A DNA stretch of 64,000 bases. It comes from Paracoccaceae bacterium (GTDB lineage Bacteria > Pseudomonadota > Alphaproteobacteria > Rhodobacterales > Rhodobacteraceae). Every line of letters starts with the position of its first letter. The first letter of the stretch is position 1. Positions 1 through 8,516 of the stretch are shown here, piece after piece. The stretch is taken from the NCBI GenBank assembly GCA_024742405.1, contig JANSYP010000001.1, positions 124,001-188,000 of the forward strand, read 5' to 3'. Position numbers and translations under genes: made by a program. The notes under the pieces are model-generated. The model was not told the origin of the DNA. It saw nothing but the letters and a program-made list of their open reading frames with translations, and did not search any database.

Positions 1-959
1 TCATCTCGGACATCGTGCTCAACCCGGTCTTCGACGAGGCCGAGATTGAGGTAGAGCGTGGCGTGATCCTGCAGGAGATCGGCCAAGCTCACGACACCCC
101 CGATGATGTCGTGTTCGACTGGCTGCAAGAGGCCGCCTATCCCGACCAGGCCATGGGCCGCACGATCCTTGGTGAGGCCGACCGGGTGCAGGGCTTCAGC
201 CAGGGCGATCTCTTCGGGTTCGTCCAGGAGCGCTATGGACCGGGGCAGATCATCGTGGCTGCCGCAGGGGCCGTCGATCACGACGCCATTGCGCGCGAGG
301 TAGAGCGTCTCTTTGGGCATCTCGCGCCGGCGCCGTCTTCCGCGCCTGACCCGGCGAAGTTTGTCGGGGGCGAGCGCTTGGAAGCGAAACCACTGGAACA
401 GGTGCATTTCACGCTGGCTTTCGAGGGGCCTGGGTACGCCAGCCCCGAGATCTATGCCGCACAGATCTTTGCCACGGCATTGGGCGGCGGCATGTCCTCG
501 CGCCTATTCCAGGAAGTGCGCGAAAAGCGCGGGCTCTGTTACAGCATCTTCGCGCAGGCGTCCGCCTATGCCGACAGCGGGATGACGACCATTTATGCGG
601 GCACCAGCGCGGGCGATCTGCCCGAATTGGCACGTCTGACCGTGGACGAGATGCGCAAGGCCGCGGCCGGGATCACGGCCGAAGAGGTCGATCGCGCCCG
701 CGCCCAGATGAAGGCCGGCCTGCTCATGGGGCTGGAAAGCGCGTCGTCGCGCGCCGAACGGCTGGCGCGGCTCCTGGCCGTGTGGGACCGGGTGCCACCG
801 TTGGGGGAAACCGTTGCGCTGATCGACGCGGTCACACCCGAGGATATCCATCGCTACGGTGCCGATCTGGTGGATCGGGCGCCGGTTGCTCTGGCGCTTT
901 ACGGGCCGGGGGCCGAGGCGCCACTGTTGGGCGATCTGAGGGCGCGGCTCGCGGCGTGA
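1..959 (+). CDS. M16 family zinc peptidase (processing-peptidase type), 5' truncated by window edge
   Basis: The open frame runs in from the window edge (first full codon at base 3) and ends with TGA at 957-959, so about the last 318 residues are visible. The segment DEAEIEVERGVILQEI and the C-terminal half with GGGMSSRLFQEVREKRGLCYS are typical of bacterial M16 peptidases related to the mitochondrial processing peptidase beta subunit. Family members are about 420 residues, so roughly the first 100 residues, including the HxxEH zinc site, lie outside the window. The GTG at 15 is an internal codon, not the start. The stop overlaps the ATG of the next gene, which suggests co-translation. The substrate cannot be told from sequence. 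Confidence 0.9.
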   Translation, partial: ISDIVLNPVFDEAEIEVERGVILQEIGQAHDTPDDVVFDWLQEAAYPDQAMGRTILGEADRVQGFSQGDLFGFVQERYGPGQIIVAAAGAVDHDAIAREVERLFGHLAPAPSSAPDPAKFVGGERLEAKPLEQVHFTLAFEGPGYASPEIYAAQIFATALGGGMSSRLFQEVREKRGLCYSIFAQASAYADSGMTTIYAGTSAGDLPELARLTVDEMRKAAAGITAEEVDRARAQMKAGLLMGLESASSRAERLARLLAVWDRVPPLGETVALIDAVTPEDIHRYGADLVDRAPVALALYGPGAEAPLLGDLRARLAA

Positions 960-1543
960 TGTTCGTCCGTCGCCGAAAGCTGCGGCTGGTGACGGACCGG
1001 CTTGTTCTCCGTCCGCCGCTGCATTCCGACTTTACCGACTGGTCGAACTTGCGCCGCGACAGTGCCGGGTTTCTGCAACCTTGGGAGCCGTCCTGGTCTT
1101 CCGATCACCTGACGCGCAAGGCATTCACCAACCGGGTTTACTGGGCGCAGCGGTCCGTCGCGTCCGGCACGGCACTGCCGCTTTTCATGGTGCAGGCAGA
1201 GGAACATACGCTTGTCGGCGCGGTCACGCTTGACAATATCCGCCGCGGGCCGGCCCAGGCGGCGACGCTGGGTTATTGGATCGGTGCACCTTTTGCCCGG
1301 CGCGGTTTCATGCGCGAAGCGATCGAGGCTGTGGCGCACCACGCCTTTACCGCGTTGGATCTCAGTCGGATCGAGGCCGCCTGCCTGCCGGAAAACACGG
1401 CCTCCCGCGGTGTTCTGGAGAAAAGCGGCTTCAAGTATGAAGGCGTGGCGCAGAGCTACCTGCAGATCAACGGACGCTGGCGCAACCATGTGCTCTACGC
1501 CAATCTGCGGCGCGACCGTCGGGGCCGCACGACCGTCGGTTAG
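959..1543 (+). CDS. GNAT family N-acetyltransferase, RimJ/RimL type
   Basis: The protein has 194 residues. It begins MFVRRRKLRLVTDRLVLRPP, the usual opening of the RimJ/RimL branch of GNAT enzymes, which acetylate protein N termini using acetyl-CoA. The centre (GYWIGAPFARRGFMREA) is the acetyl-CoA pyrophosphate loop region, followed by the conserved IEAACLPENTASRGVLEKSGF motif. I chose the ATG at 959 because it overlaps the TGA of the peptidase gene (ATGA). The open frame extends further upstream but only as an overlap inside that gene. Its target is probably a ribosomal or other protein N terminus, but this cannot be shown here. Confidence 0.88.
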   Translation: MFVRRRKLRLVTDRLVLRPPLHSDFTDWSNLRRDSAGFLQPWEPSWSSDHLTRKAFTNRVYWAQRSVASGTALPLFMVQAEEHTLVGAVTLDNIRRGPAQAATLGYWIGAPFARRGFMREAIEAVAHHAFTALDLSRIEAACLPENTASRGVLEKSGFKYEGVAQSYLQINGRWRNHVLYANLRRDRRGRTTVG

Positions 1544-1624
1544 CGTACCAGGCGCCTGCGCCCTTCCGGGCGCGTCCCATGCCTGCTAGGCTACGCTCAA
1601 ACAGAGCAGAAAAAAGAGGCAGGC

Positions 1625-2863
1625 ATGACGCTTTCAAGGCGAAGCTTTGCACTAGGGATCTCCGCCGTGGCGCTCGCGGGCTGCGCGGGTACGGGTACGC
1701 CGACGGTGACGGGTAGGGCTTCGCCCACACCAGGGATGACCCCGGTGCCCAATGCCGGGTTCGACGCATGGGTGGCCTCCTACCGGGGCCGGGCGCTGTC
1801 GCGGGGGATTTCCGAGAGTACCTTCCAGAACGCCTTCCGGGGCGCAGGCTATCTGCCTGGGGTTATCGAACGCGACCGCCAGCAGGTCGAGTTCACCCGT
1901 ACGCTGGAGGACTATCTTGCGATCGCGGCCTCGGATGAGCGGGTGTCGAAGGGGCGCGCGAACCTGCGCCGCTATGACAGCACGCTCGCACGGATCGAAC
2001 AGGCCTACGGCGTCGAGCCGGAGGTCGTCGTCGCGGTCTGGGGTCTGGAGAGCCAGTATGGCGAACGGCGCGGCGACATTCCGGTCGTCTCCGCCACCGC
2101 AACCCTGGCCTATGACGGGCGGCGCGGGAACTTCTTCGAACAGCAGCTGACGGCGGCGCTGAAGATTCTTCAGCGCGGCGACACGACGCCGGCCAACATG
2201 ACCGGCAGTTGGGCCGGCGCCATGGGGCACACGCAGTTCATTCCGACCTCGTTCGAGGCTTATGCCGTCGATTTCACCGGCGATGGCCGCCGGGACATCT
2301 GGTCGAACGACCCGACGGATTCGCTGGCATCGACGGCCGCGTATCTCAAACGCTCCGGCTGGCGGCGTGGTCAGCCCTGGGGCGTCGAGGTGCGCTTGCC
2401 GGCGGGGTTCTCGGGCCCGTTCGGGCGGGGCAGCACCCGCAGCGCGGCCTCCTGGGCGGCGGCGGGCGTGCGCGACATGAACGGCGCGCCAGTGCCCGAC
2501 TACGGACCCGCCTCGATCATCGTACCGCAGCGGGGCGGGCCGGCCTTCATGGTGTTCCGCAACTTCACCGTGATCACGCGCTACAACAATTCCGAAAGCT
2601 ACGTCATCGGCGTGGGGCACCTGTCCGACCGGATCGCCGGGGGGGCGCCCCTGCGAAGCGGTTTCCCGCCGGATGCGACAGGTCTGACCATCGACGACCG
2701 CAAGGAGCTGCAGACCCGGCTGAATCGCGCGGGCTTCGATGTCGGCACGCCGGACGGTGTTGTCGGCAAGAAAACCGAAGCTGCGATCTCCGGCTATCAG
2801 CAGGCCAATGGGCTTGCCGTCACCGGAAAGCCGTCCCAGGCCTTGCTGCAGCAGTTACGCTAG
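1625..2863 (+). CDS. lytic murein transglycosylase, MltB type, with C-terminal peptidoglycan-binding domain
   Basis: The protein has 412 residues and an N-terminal lipobox (LAGC, Cys at about residue 20), so it is a predicted outer-membrane lipoprotein. The catalytic region (about residues 45-335) is an MltB-type transglycosylase that cleaves glycan strands to 1,6-anhydro-muropeptides; the catalytic Glu is in VWGLESQYGERRG. The motif MGHTQFIPTSF is also diagnostic. The last 60 residues (LQTRLNRAGFDVGTPDGVVG...) form a peptidoglycan-binding-1 domain. The ATG at 1625 follows an AAAAAGAGGCAGGC ribosome site. It is a single gene, convergent with idi. Confidence 0.93.
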   Translation: MTLSRRSFALGISAVALAGCAGTGTPTVTGRASPTPGMTPVPNAGFDAWVASYRGRALSRGISESTFQNAFRGAGYLPGVIERDRQQVEFTRTLEDYLAIAASDERVSKGRANLRRYDSTLARIEQAYGVEPEVVVAVWGLESQYGERRGDIPVVSATATLAYDGRRGNFFEQQLTAALKILQRGDTTPANMTGSWAGAMGHTQFIPTSFEAYAVDFTGDGRRDIWSNDPTDSLASTAAYLKRSGWRRGQPWGVEVRLPAGFSGPFGRGSTRSAASWAAAGVRDMNGAPVPDYGPASIIVPQRGGPAFMVFRNFTVITRYNNSESYVIGVGHLSDRIAGGAPLRSGFPPDATGLTIDDRKELQTRLNRAGFDVGTPDGVVGKKTEAAISGYQQANGLAVTGKPSQALLQQLR

Positions 2864-2961
2864 GCGGAGCGTTCGTATCTATCGCCTATGCGCGACATCC
2901 GGGTGATTGCGCGCGGATCGAAGCAGTCGTCCGTTCTGTCCCATAGGCCGTCGCACCCAGG

Positions 2962-3492
2962 TCAGACCCGCACCAGTGTTCCGAAGATCCGGTCCTGATG
3001 CTCCTGCATGTAGATCCGCAGCCACGGCGTGAAGCGGGTAGGGCGGCGGGCAACTTCGGCCGCGAGGTCGTAGAGCCCGATCCACTCGACCTGCATCACC
3101 TCGGCAGGGTTGATCTGCACCGGCAACTGCTTGGTCGCATGGGCCAGGTAGATGTCCACAACCTCGTGTTCGATCAGCCCGTTGCCGACATCGGCGCGGT
3201 ATTCCACCGTGTCGCGGAGCGCAGGATAAAGCCCGGTGATGCCGAGCTCTTCACGCAACCGGCGCACAGCGCAATCCGAGGAGCTTTCGCCCCATTGCGG
3301 ATGGGTGCAGCAGGTGTTCGCCCAGAGGCCGGGGGTATGGTACTTTGACATCGCCCGCCGCTGGACGAGCACATTCTGCCCGTCCATCACAAAGACAGAA
3401 ATGGCTTTGTGCTTCAGGCCGCGCTGATGCACCTCCAGTTTTTCAACCGGGGTCAGCGTGCCATCCACCCAAGCGGGGATCATTATGCTCAT
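2962..3492 (-). CDS. idi: isopentenyl-diphosphate delta-isomerase, type 1
   Basis: The protein has 176 residues. It interconverts isopentenyl and dimethylallyl diphosphate for carotenoid synthesis and for the geranylgeranyl tail of bacteriochlorophyll. The Nudix-fold sequence carries NTCCTHPQWGES with the catalytic cysteine and the metal-binding histidine, and RRLREELGITG with conserved glutamates. It lies 3 bases after the bchP stop on the same strand, the arrangement found in Rhodobacter photosynthesis clusters, so it is probably the last gene of the bchG-bch2-bchP-idi unit. A second in-frame ATG lies three codons in (3483). Confidence 0.95.
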   Translation of the reverse strand: MSIMIPAWVDGTLTPVEKLEVHQRGLKHKAISVFVMDGQNVLVQRRAMSKYHTPGLWANTCCTHPQWGESSSDCAVRRLREELGITGLYPALRDTVEYRADVGNGLIEHEVVDIYLAHATKQLPVQINPAEVMQVEWIGLYDLAAEVARRPTRFTPWLRIYMQEHQDRIFGTLVRV

Positions 3493-3495
3493 ATG

Positions 3496-4683
3496 TTACG
3501 TCGTAGTAGCTGGGACGAGCCGAGTAATGTGCGCGATGTTCTTTACCGCGATTTTCAGATGAGCCAGCGGACGTGCCTTGACCAGCTCTTTATTCATGTA
3601 AGCCTCGAAAGTGAGCTTTTGCACGTCGACATCGTGACACAGGGAGACAAACCGCTCCCGGCGCTCGTCGCTACGGTAATAGGCGTCCTGCATGGACTGC
3701 AGGACCTTAAAGACAGTCCCATGTTTCTTGAGGAACATTTTTCTGGCCAATTTCAGGTCTTTGGCCCGTCCGCTGGACAATGTCGCCTGGGCCGCGGTGG
3801 CTGCCGCGCGCCCACAGGCCATGGCGTAAAAGATGCCTTCACCTGACGAGGGTGCGACAACGCCAGCAGCATCCCCTGCGACAACGACGTCACGTCCGTT
3901 GTCCCAGCGGTCCAGCGGCTTGAGGGGAATCGGTGCGCCTTCGCGCCGGATCGTGTCGCAGTCGGTCAGGCCCGAGGCCGCGCGGAGGTCTGCCGTGGCC
4001 TTTTTTAGATCGACCCCGTCGACGCCGGTGCCCATGCCCACAGAGGCGCTCTTGCCGTGGGGAAAGACCCAGCCGTAGAAGTCGGGCGAGATCGCGCCGT
4101 CATAGATCACGTCGCAGCGGGCCGGGTCGTAGGTGCCGACCTTGCCCGGCGCCTCGATGATCTCGTGATAGGCGATGACATAGGGGATTTCCTGCCCGCC
4201 GGGGATCTCGGCTCGGGCCACGCCGGAGCGCGCGCCGTCCGCGCCGATGATCAGCTTGGTGTCGAGTGTGACCTCTTCGCGGCTCTCCTTGTCGCGATAG
4301 ACGACGCGCGTTCCGGCCTCGTCGCGCTCTACCCGCAAGAACGTGCCGGTGTGGCGGTCTGCCCCTGAACGCGCGGCGCGGGCGCGCAGGAATTCGTCGA
4401 AATGCTCCCGGTCGACCATGCCGACGAACCCGTCCTCGATCGGAATATCCACATGGCGCTGGGTGGGAGAGATCATCCGGGCAGTGTTGATCTTGGCCAC
4501 AAGCTGGTCGTCGGGGATATCGAAATCCTGAATCAGCCGTGGCGGGATCGCGCCGCCGCAGGGTTTGATCCGCCCGGCGCGGTCGATCAGCGCTACCTTC
4601 TTGCCCGCACGGGCCAAATCCTCGGCGGCTGTGGACCCGCACGGCCCCCCGCCCACGACGACGACATCATAGATCATGGTCAT
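3496..4683 (-). CDS. bchP: geranylgeranyl diphosphate / geranylgeranyl-bacteriochlorophyll reductase
   Basis: The protein has 395 residues. It reduces three double bonds of the geranylgeranyl group to give phytyl on bacteriochlorophyll a. The N terminus has the FAD dinucleotide motif VVVGGGPCGSTAAEDLA, and the second flavin motif VVAGDAAGVVAPSSGEG lies near residue 285. The length fits BchP (about 390-400). The start at 4683 makes an ATGA overlap with the end of the PucC-like gene, which implies translational coupling; ATG at 4677 is a possible alternative. A longer open frame upstream is only the shadow of the preceding gene. Confidence 0.95.
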   Translation of the reverse strand: MTMIYDVVVVGGGPCGSTAAEDLARAGKKVALIDRAGRIKPCGGAIPPRLIQDFDIPDDQLVAKINTARMISPTQRHVDIPIEDGFVGMVDREHFDEFLRARAARSGADRHTGTFLRVERDEAGTRVVYRDKESREEVTLDTKLIIGADGARSGVARAEIPGGQEIPYVIAYHEIIEAPGKVGTYDPARCDVIYDGAISPDFYGWVFPHGKSASVGMGTGVDGVDLKKATADLRAASGLTDCDTIRREGAPIPLKPLDRWDNGRDVVVAGDAAGVVAPSSGEGIFYAMACGRAAATAAQATLSSGRAKDLKLARKMFLKKHGTVFKVLQSMQDAYYRSDERRERFVSLCHDVDVQKLTFEAYMNKELVKARPLAHLKIAVKNIAHITRLVPATTT

Positions 4684-5993
4684 TCTCCCGGAACGAGCGC
4701 CGCGCTGTGCGCGGTCGGTCTTGGTTGTGAGGTGAGCCGCAGCGCAAGGGCCGCGGCGATGAGAAACACCAGGCCTTCGGCAAAGAAGACGCTGCCATAG
4801 GCGGCCGCATCGGAACTCATCACACTGCGCATCACATCGGCGGCGGCGGTGCCTGCAAAGGAGCCGACACCAAAGGCAATCGCCTGGGCGGCGCCGAAGA
4901 GCCCCATGCGTGCGCCCTCGCGGGCCTCGTCGCCCTCCCGGGCGAGCCCCATCATCGCGCCGATCGCGGCCACGGCGAAGGCGCCGTTGGCGAGGCCCAG
5001 CAGAAAGATGTTGGGTCCAAGCGGCCAGGCCGGTGCGTGCAGCCCGCCAAAGGCCAGCCCGATAAGCGCGGCCCCCGACAGCAGGCAACCACCGGTGATC
5101 CAGACGCGGATCGGCACCGTGATCCAGCGGGCGAGTGCGGTGCCGGTGATCAGGACCACCAGCATTCCTACCAGCGCCCCGGCATGGTGCATGCCGCCAA
5201 GTGCTGTGCTTTCGCCCACGGTCAGGCCAAAGACATGGCCGGCGAAGGGCTCCAGGATCAGGTCCTGGAGGTTGTAGGCGAGCATCGATGCAAAGACGAA
5301 GATCGTGAAGCCGCGCACGCGCGCATCGCCCCAAAGCTCTCGCGCGACCTCCCCGAAATCGAGATCTCGTTTCGGTGCGGGGCGGGCGGCTTGCCGTTCC
5401 TGTCCCCAAATCCCGACCAGCGTGAGGGTTATCGCGACAGCACCGACCCCGGCCGTGACCGCCACTAGCCGCGCGGGCGTGTACGGGTCGAGAAGCTGCC
5501 CGGCCGTGATGCCGGTCACCGCGAGCCCGAAGATCATGAGGATCCAGACGGCCGACCCTGCGGCCGCCTGCCGTTCTTCGGCAACCCGCGTTGCCAGCAG
5601 TGCCAGCAGGTTGGTGCCTGCAGCCCCGATCCCGAGGCCGATCATCAGAAAGGACGGCACCGCCGCTGCGATGCCGAGCCACGTGCTCTGCCCCATCAGC
5701 CCGACCGAGAGCGCGGCGCCGATGGCGCCGGCCGCCAGCAGGGCGACTCCGCCGACGATCCAGGGTGTCCTCCGTCCGCCGCGGTCGGCACCATGGCCAA
5801 ACCGCGGGCGCAGGAACTGCGTGCCGTAGTAGATCGAGACCAGCAGGCCCGGTAGGATCGCTGGCAGCGCCAGCTCCACCACCATCACGCGGTTCATCGT
5901 GGCTGTCGTCAGCACGACGATGGAGCCGAGAGCCATCTGAACGAGCCCGAGCCTCAGGATGCCGGGCCAAGTCAAAGGTGCGGGAGCGTTCAT
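4680..5993 (-). CDS. bch2: PucC-like major facilitator protein (Bch2/Orf428 type)
   Basis: The protein has 437 residues and about 12 hydrophobic membrane segments. It belongs to the PucC/LhaA/Bch2 branch of the MFS family, seen in stretches such as FRGFT-like VRGFTIFVFASMLAYNLQDLILEPFAG and the early TMNRVMVVEL motif shared with LhaA. Members are thought to deliver pigment or assist light-harvesting complex assembly. Its place between bchG and bchP matches R. capsulatus orf428, and the known association of that product with tail-adding enzymes suggests bacteriochlorophyll handling. The start at 5993 follows the bchG stop by one base; the upstream frame reaching 6011 would overlap bchG. Confidence 0.88.
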   Translation of the reverse strand: MNAPAPLTWPGILRLGLVQMALGSIVVLTTATMNRVMVVELALPAILPGLLVSIYYGTQFLRPRFGHGADRGGRRTPWIVGGVALLAAGAIGAALSVGLMGQSTWLGIAAAVPSFLMIGLGIGAAGTNLLALLATRVAEERQAAAGSAVWILMIFGLAVTGITAGQLLDPYTPARLVAVTAGVGAVAITLTLVGIWGQERQAARPAPKRDLDFGEVARELWGDARVRGFTIFVFASMLAYNLQDLILEPFAGHVFGLTVGESTALGGMHHAGALVGMLVVLITGTALARWITVPIRVWITGGCLLSGAALIGLAFGGLHAPAWPLGPNIFLLGLANGAFAVAAIGAMMGLAREGDEAREGARMGLFGAAQAIAFGVGSFAGTAAADVMRSVMSSDAAAYGSVFFAEGLVFLIAAALALRLTSQPRPTAHSAALVPGE

Positions 5994-5994
5994 C

Positions 5995-6906
5995 TCAGCC
6001 TCCCATCCCACGCAAGGCGAAGGCGGTGACCATCATCCCCGTGATGTAGAGCAACACACCAGTGCCGTTGTACCAGGGCGCGCGTCCCTTGGGGTCCGAC
6101 AGCAAGGTACGCATCGCAAGGAGCTGCGCCAGCAGGCTTGCGGTCACCACCGCGGCAAAGATGAGCTGCCCCCAGAGCACCAGAAGTCCGATTACGGCGA
6201 GCTGTGGGACCGCCATCACCCAGCAGGCCAGCCGCGCAGCGCGTTCCGGCCCGAGCGTCACAGGCAGAGAATTCACGCCCATCTGGCGGTCGCCTTCCAG
6301 CGCCTTGAAATCGTTGAGTGTCATGATGCCATGGGCGCCGATGCCGTAAAGCAGAGCGACCACCACGACTTCCCAGGTCGGTAGCCCGGCGGCCAGGACC
6401 GCGGCCCCGGTGAACCAGGGCAGGGACTCGTAGGAGAGCCCCACAAGACCGGGTCCCCACCAGCCCGACCGTTTCAGGCGGATCGGTTCAACCGAGTAGG
6501 CCCAGGCGGCCAGAACAGCGACGCAGGTCGCAGCAAAGCCCCAGGGGCCGAGGAACGTGCCCAGGATCAGAGAGAGCACCGACATGGCCAGCGCGATCCA
6601 CAGGCCCCATCGGCCCGGGATGCGGCCCGAGGGAATCGGGCGCTGCGGTTCGTTGATCGCGTCGACATGGCGGTCGCACCAGTCGTTCGCGGCCTGGCTC
6701 ATGCCGCAGACGACGGGGCCTGCGAGGATCATGCCGAAGATCACCGGCAGCCAGTTCCCGGCAGGGGACGCCCCGGACGACACCGCGCCGCACAGGTACG
6801 CCCACATCGGCGGGAACCAGGTGATCGGCTTGATCAGTTCCAGCATCGCTGCCGGTTGCGGCAGCGGTGATTTCGGGGCGGGGTGTAAACTTTCGCTGAC
6901 ACTCAT
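5995..6906 (-). CDS. bchG: bacteriochlorophyll synthase (bacteriochlorophyllide geranylgeranyltransferase)
   Basis: The protein has 303 residues of the UbiA prenyltransferase fold with 7-9 membrane helices. It esterifies bacteriochlorophyllide a with geranylgeranyl diphosphate. The signature ANDWCDRHVDAINEPQRPIPSG (N-D-x-x-D in slightly modified form) is the Mg-diphosphate site. The N terminus MSVSESLHP resembles what I recall of Rhodobacter BchG, which favours the ATG at 6906. However, no clear ribosome site precedes it and two PpsR palindromes flank it, so the internal ATG at 6846 (MLELIKPITW) should be considered. First gene of the bchG-bch2-bchP-idi unit. Confidence 0.95.
   Translation of the reverse strand: MSVSESLHPAPKSPLPQPAAMLELIKPITWFPPMWAYLCGAVSSGASPAGNWLPVIFGMILAGPVVCGMSQAANDWCDRHVDAINEPQRPIPSGRIPGRWGLWIALAMSVLSLILGTFLGPWGFAATCVAVLAAWAYSVEPIRLKRSGWWGPGLVGLSYESLPWFTGAAVLAAGLPTWEVVVVALLYGIGAHGIMTLNDFKALEGDRQMGVNSLPVTLGPERAARLACWVMAVPQLAVIGLLVLWGQLIFAAVVTASLLAQLLAMRTLLSDPKGRAPWYNGTGVLLYITGMMVTAFALRGMGG
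6884..6901. promoter_or_regulatory. PpsR/CrtJ operator palindrome, inside the 5' end of bchG
   Basis: TGTAAACTTTCGCTGACA is an exact TGT-N12-ACA palindrome, the operator form of PpsR/CrtJ. It falls within codons 2-8 of bchG as annotated and is separated by 7 bp from a second exact site (6909-6926). That spacing resembles the paired operators described for R. capsulatus bchC, where the repressor binds cooperatively. Confidence 0.7.
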
Positions 6907-6908
6907 GC

Positions 6909-6926
6909 TGTCATTAGGGCATTACA
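6909..6926. promoter_or_regulatory. PpsR/CrtJ operator palindrome, just upstream of bchG
   Basis: TGTCATTAGGGCATTACA fits TGT-N12-ACA exactly and lies 2 bases before the bchG start codon on the minus strand. It pairs with the site at 6884-6901. A weaker copy, TGT-N12-ACG, lies at 7005-7022 nearer ppsR. Confidence 0.75.
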
Positions 6927-7004
6927 TTTGCGAATCGACAAGCACAGATCTGTCAATCAGGCCTGAAAAAATGCCGCGGCCCACGGGTGCGGTGGAAAAC
7001 AATG

Positions 7005-7022
7005 TGTCAGGCTGGGTTTACG
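7005..7022. promoter_or_regulatory. degenerate PpsR-like half-conserved site between ppsR and bchG
   Basis: TGTCAGGCTGGGTTTACG differs from the TGT-N12-ACA operator only in the last base. It lies in the 153-bp spacer between bchG and ppsR. It may be an auxiliary binding site or chance. Confidence 0.3.
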
Positions 7023-7059
7023 GTGGTCGCGGCGGTTTCGGGTGGGGCGACTGGGACGC

Positions 7060-8478
7060 TCAGCTTTCACCGTTGCGCGCGATGAGCCCGTATTTGCGGA
7101 GCTTCACATAAAGGCTTTGCCGCGACAGGCCGAGCATCTCGGCCGCCGCGACCCTGTTATTGCGGGTCAGCTCGATCGCGGTCTCGATGCACATCTTTTC
7201 GACGACATCGGTGGTTTCGGCGACGATATCCTTGAGCGTGGCGGAGCCCACGAGCTCCATGACAGACCGCACCGCGTCGTTGGAGACCGCAGCGCCCGGC
7301 CGACGCACGGCTTCGGCGCGGCTGGCATCGCGGATCACAAAGACATAGGCCGGGTTTGCCCGGTCGTTGAGCAGCGTGACCGAGATCTCGACCGAGATCT
7401 GAGAGCCATATTCCGATTGAAGCTTGGTGGCGTACATCCGCATCTGGCCGGAGCGCGCCGCGTTTTCGAGCAGGACCTTGAGGTCGATATTGCCGCGCAC
7501 AAGGAAATCCGCGAGCGACTTGCCCTTCGCCACTGTCAGATGCGCGACATCGATCAGTTTCAGGAAACTGTCATTGGCCGCAATCAGTGTGCCGTCGCCG
7601 TCCGTGAACGCAATCGCGTCGACGCCTTCCTGGTAAAGTGCGCCGAGATTCTCGGACAGCTCGTCGCTGAGCTGATCGACTTCATCGGTCGGATCGATCC
7701 GGCACAGCAGTATGCGTTCGCCCGCGGCGCGAAAGATCGTCGGTGTCAGCGTTACGGTCCGCCCGGTCCGCCGCGCCTGAAGTTCCACCGAGCCTGCGCC
7801 ATCGGCCACCGCCGCGTTGGTCAGGCTCTCGATGAATTCGCTGCGCCGGCGGCCTTCGAACTCCTGCGCGAAAGCAGATCCCACCAGCGTTTCCTTGGCG
7901 GTCGCCAGCAGCTTTGCCGCCAGCCCGTTGCAATCCGTGATCCGGCCGTTGGACAGAGAGACAAAGACGAACGGGTCGCGCGTGGTCTCCAGAAGCACGC
8001 GGAACCGCGTGTCATAGTCCCGTTGGGCCTCGTAGTCCTTTTCCAGCGCGAGCTGCGCCTTGACCAGTTGCTGCTGCATTTCCGCGATCGGGCGCAGGTC
8101 GCGTCCGAGCATCAGATAGGCGCCATCCGGGCCGATGCAGTGAAACGTGTAGCGAACCGGAAACTCCCATTCCGCGCGGTCCACATGGTTCAACTCGACC
8201 GGGCGTGCCGAGTTGTTTTCTGCGGCAAGGGCCTCCAGTTCACGTTCGAGTTTCGGCTGGCTCTCCGCTGTCAGGTAGTCCCGCAGGTTGCGGCCCTTCC
8301 AGTGATCGAGGCGTCCCTCGTACGGGTGGTTGGGGTTGACCAGAACCGACAGCACCTGGGCTTCGGGGGAAATGACGATCGCGATGTCCGACGCCGTGGC
8401 GATGATGTCGCCAAGAAGATCAGGCGCAATCAGGGGGATCGCGCCTGCATTCCAGTATTTTGTGCCCCGTGATGTCAT
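7060..8478 (-). CDS. ppsR: PpsR/CrtJ transcriptional regulator of photosynthesis genes
   Basis: The protein has 472 residues (R. sphaeroides PpsR has 464). It is the redox- and light-responsive repressor of bch, crt and puc genes. It has an N-terminal PAS-like region, a glutamine-rich linker (MQQQLVKAQLALEKDY, about 134-150), two further PAS domains (about 155-270 and 280-390), and a C-terminal FIS-type helix-turn-helix (NRVAAAEMLGLSRQSLYVKL, 441-460). Cys259 and Cys430 are 171 residues apart, the same spacing as redox-active Cys249/Cys420 of CrtJ, and Cys430 sits at the start of the DNA-binding domain. The ATG at 8478 was chosen; the longer frame overlaps ppaA. It lies 38 bp after ppaA. Confidence 0.95.
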   Translation of the reverse strand: MTSRGTKYWNAGAIPLIAPDLLGDIIATASDIAIVISPEAQVLSVLVNPNHPYEGRLDHWKGRNLRDYLTAESQPKLERELEALAAENNSARPVELNHVDRAEWEFPVRYTFHCIGPDGAYLMLGRDLRPIAEMQQQLVKAQLALEKDYEAQRDYDTRFRVLLETTRDPFVFVSLSNGRITDCNGLAAKLLATAKETLVGSAFAQEFEGRRRSEFIESLTNAAVADGAGSVELQARRTGRTVTLTPTIFRAAGERILLCRIDPTDEVDQLSDELSENLGALYQEGVDAIAFTDGDGTLIAANDSFLKLIDVAHLTVAKGKSLADFLVRGNIDLKVLLENAARSGQMRMYATKLQSEYGSQISVEISVTLLNDRANPAYVFVIRDASRAEAVRRPGAAVSNDAVRSVMELVGSATLKDIVAETTDVVEKMCIETAIELTRNNRVAAAEMLGLSRQSLYVKLRKYGLIARNGES

Positions 8479-8516
8479 GGGCTCCAACTCGGCATATGCC
8501 GGACCCGCCGCATTCC

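Noticed and set aside
3496-5970. A single 824-codon frame spanning bchP and upstream
   Set aside because: The upper part is an Arg/Gly-rich shadow of the PucC-like gene in another frame. The BchP flavin motif begins at 4683.
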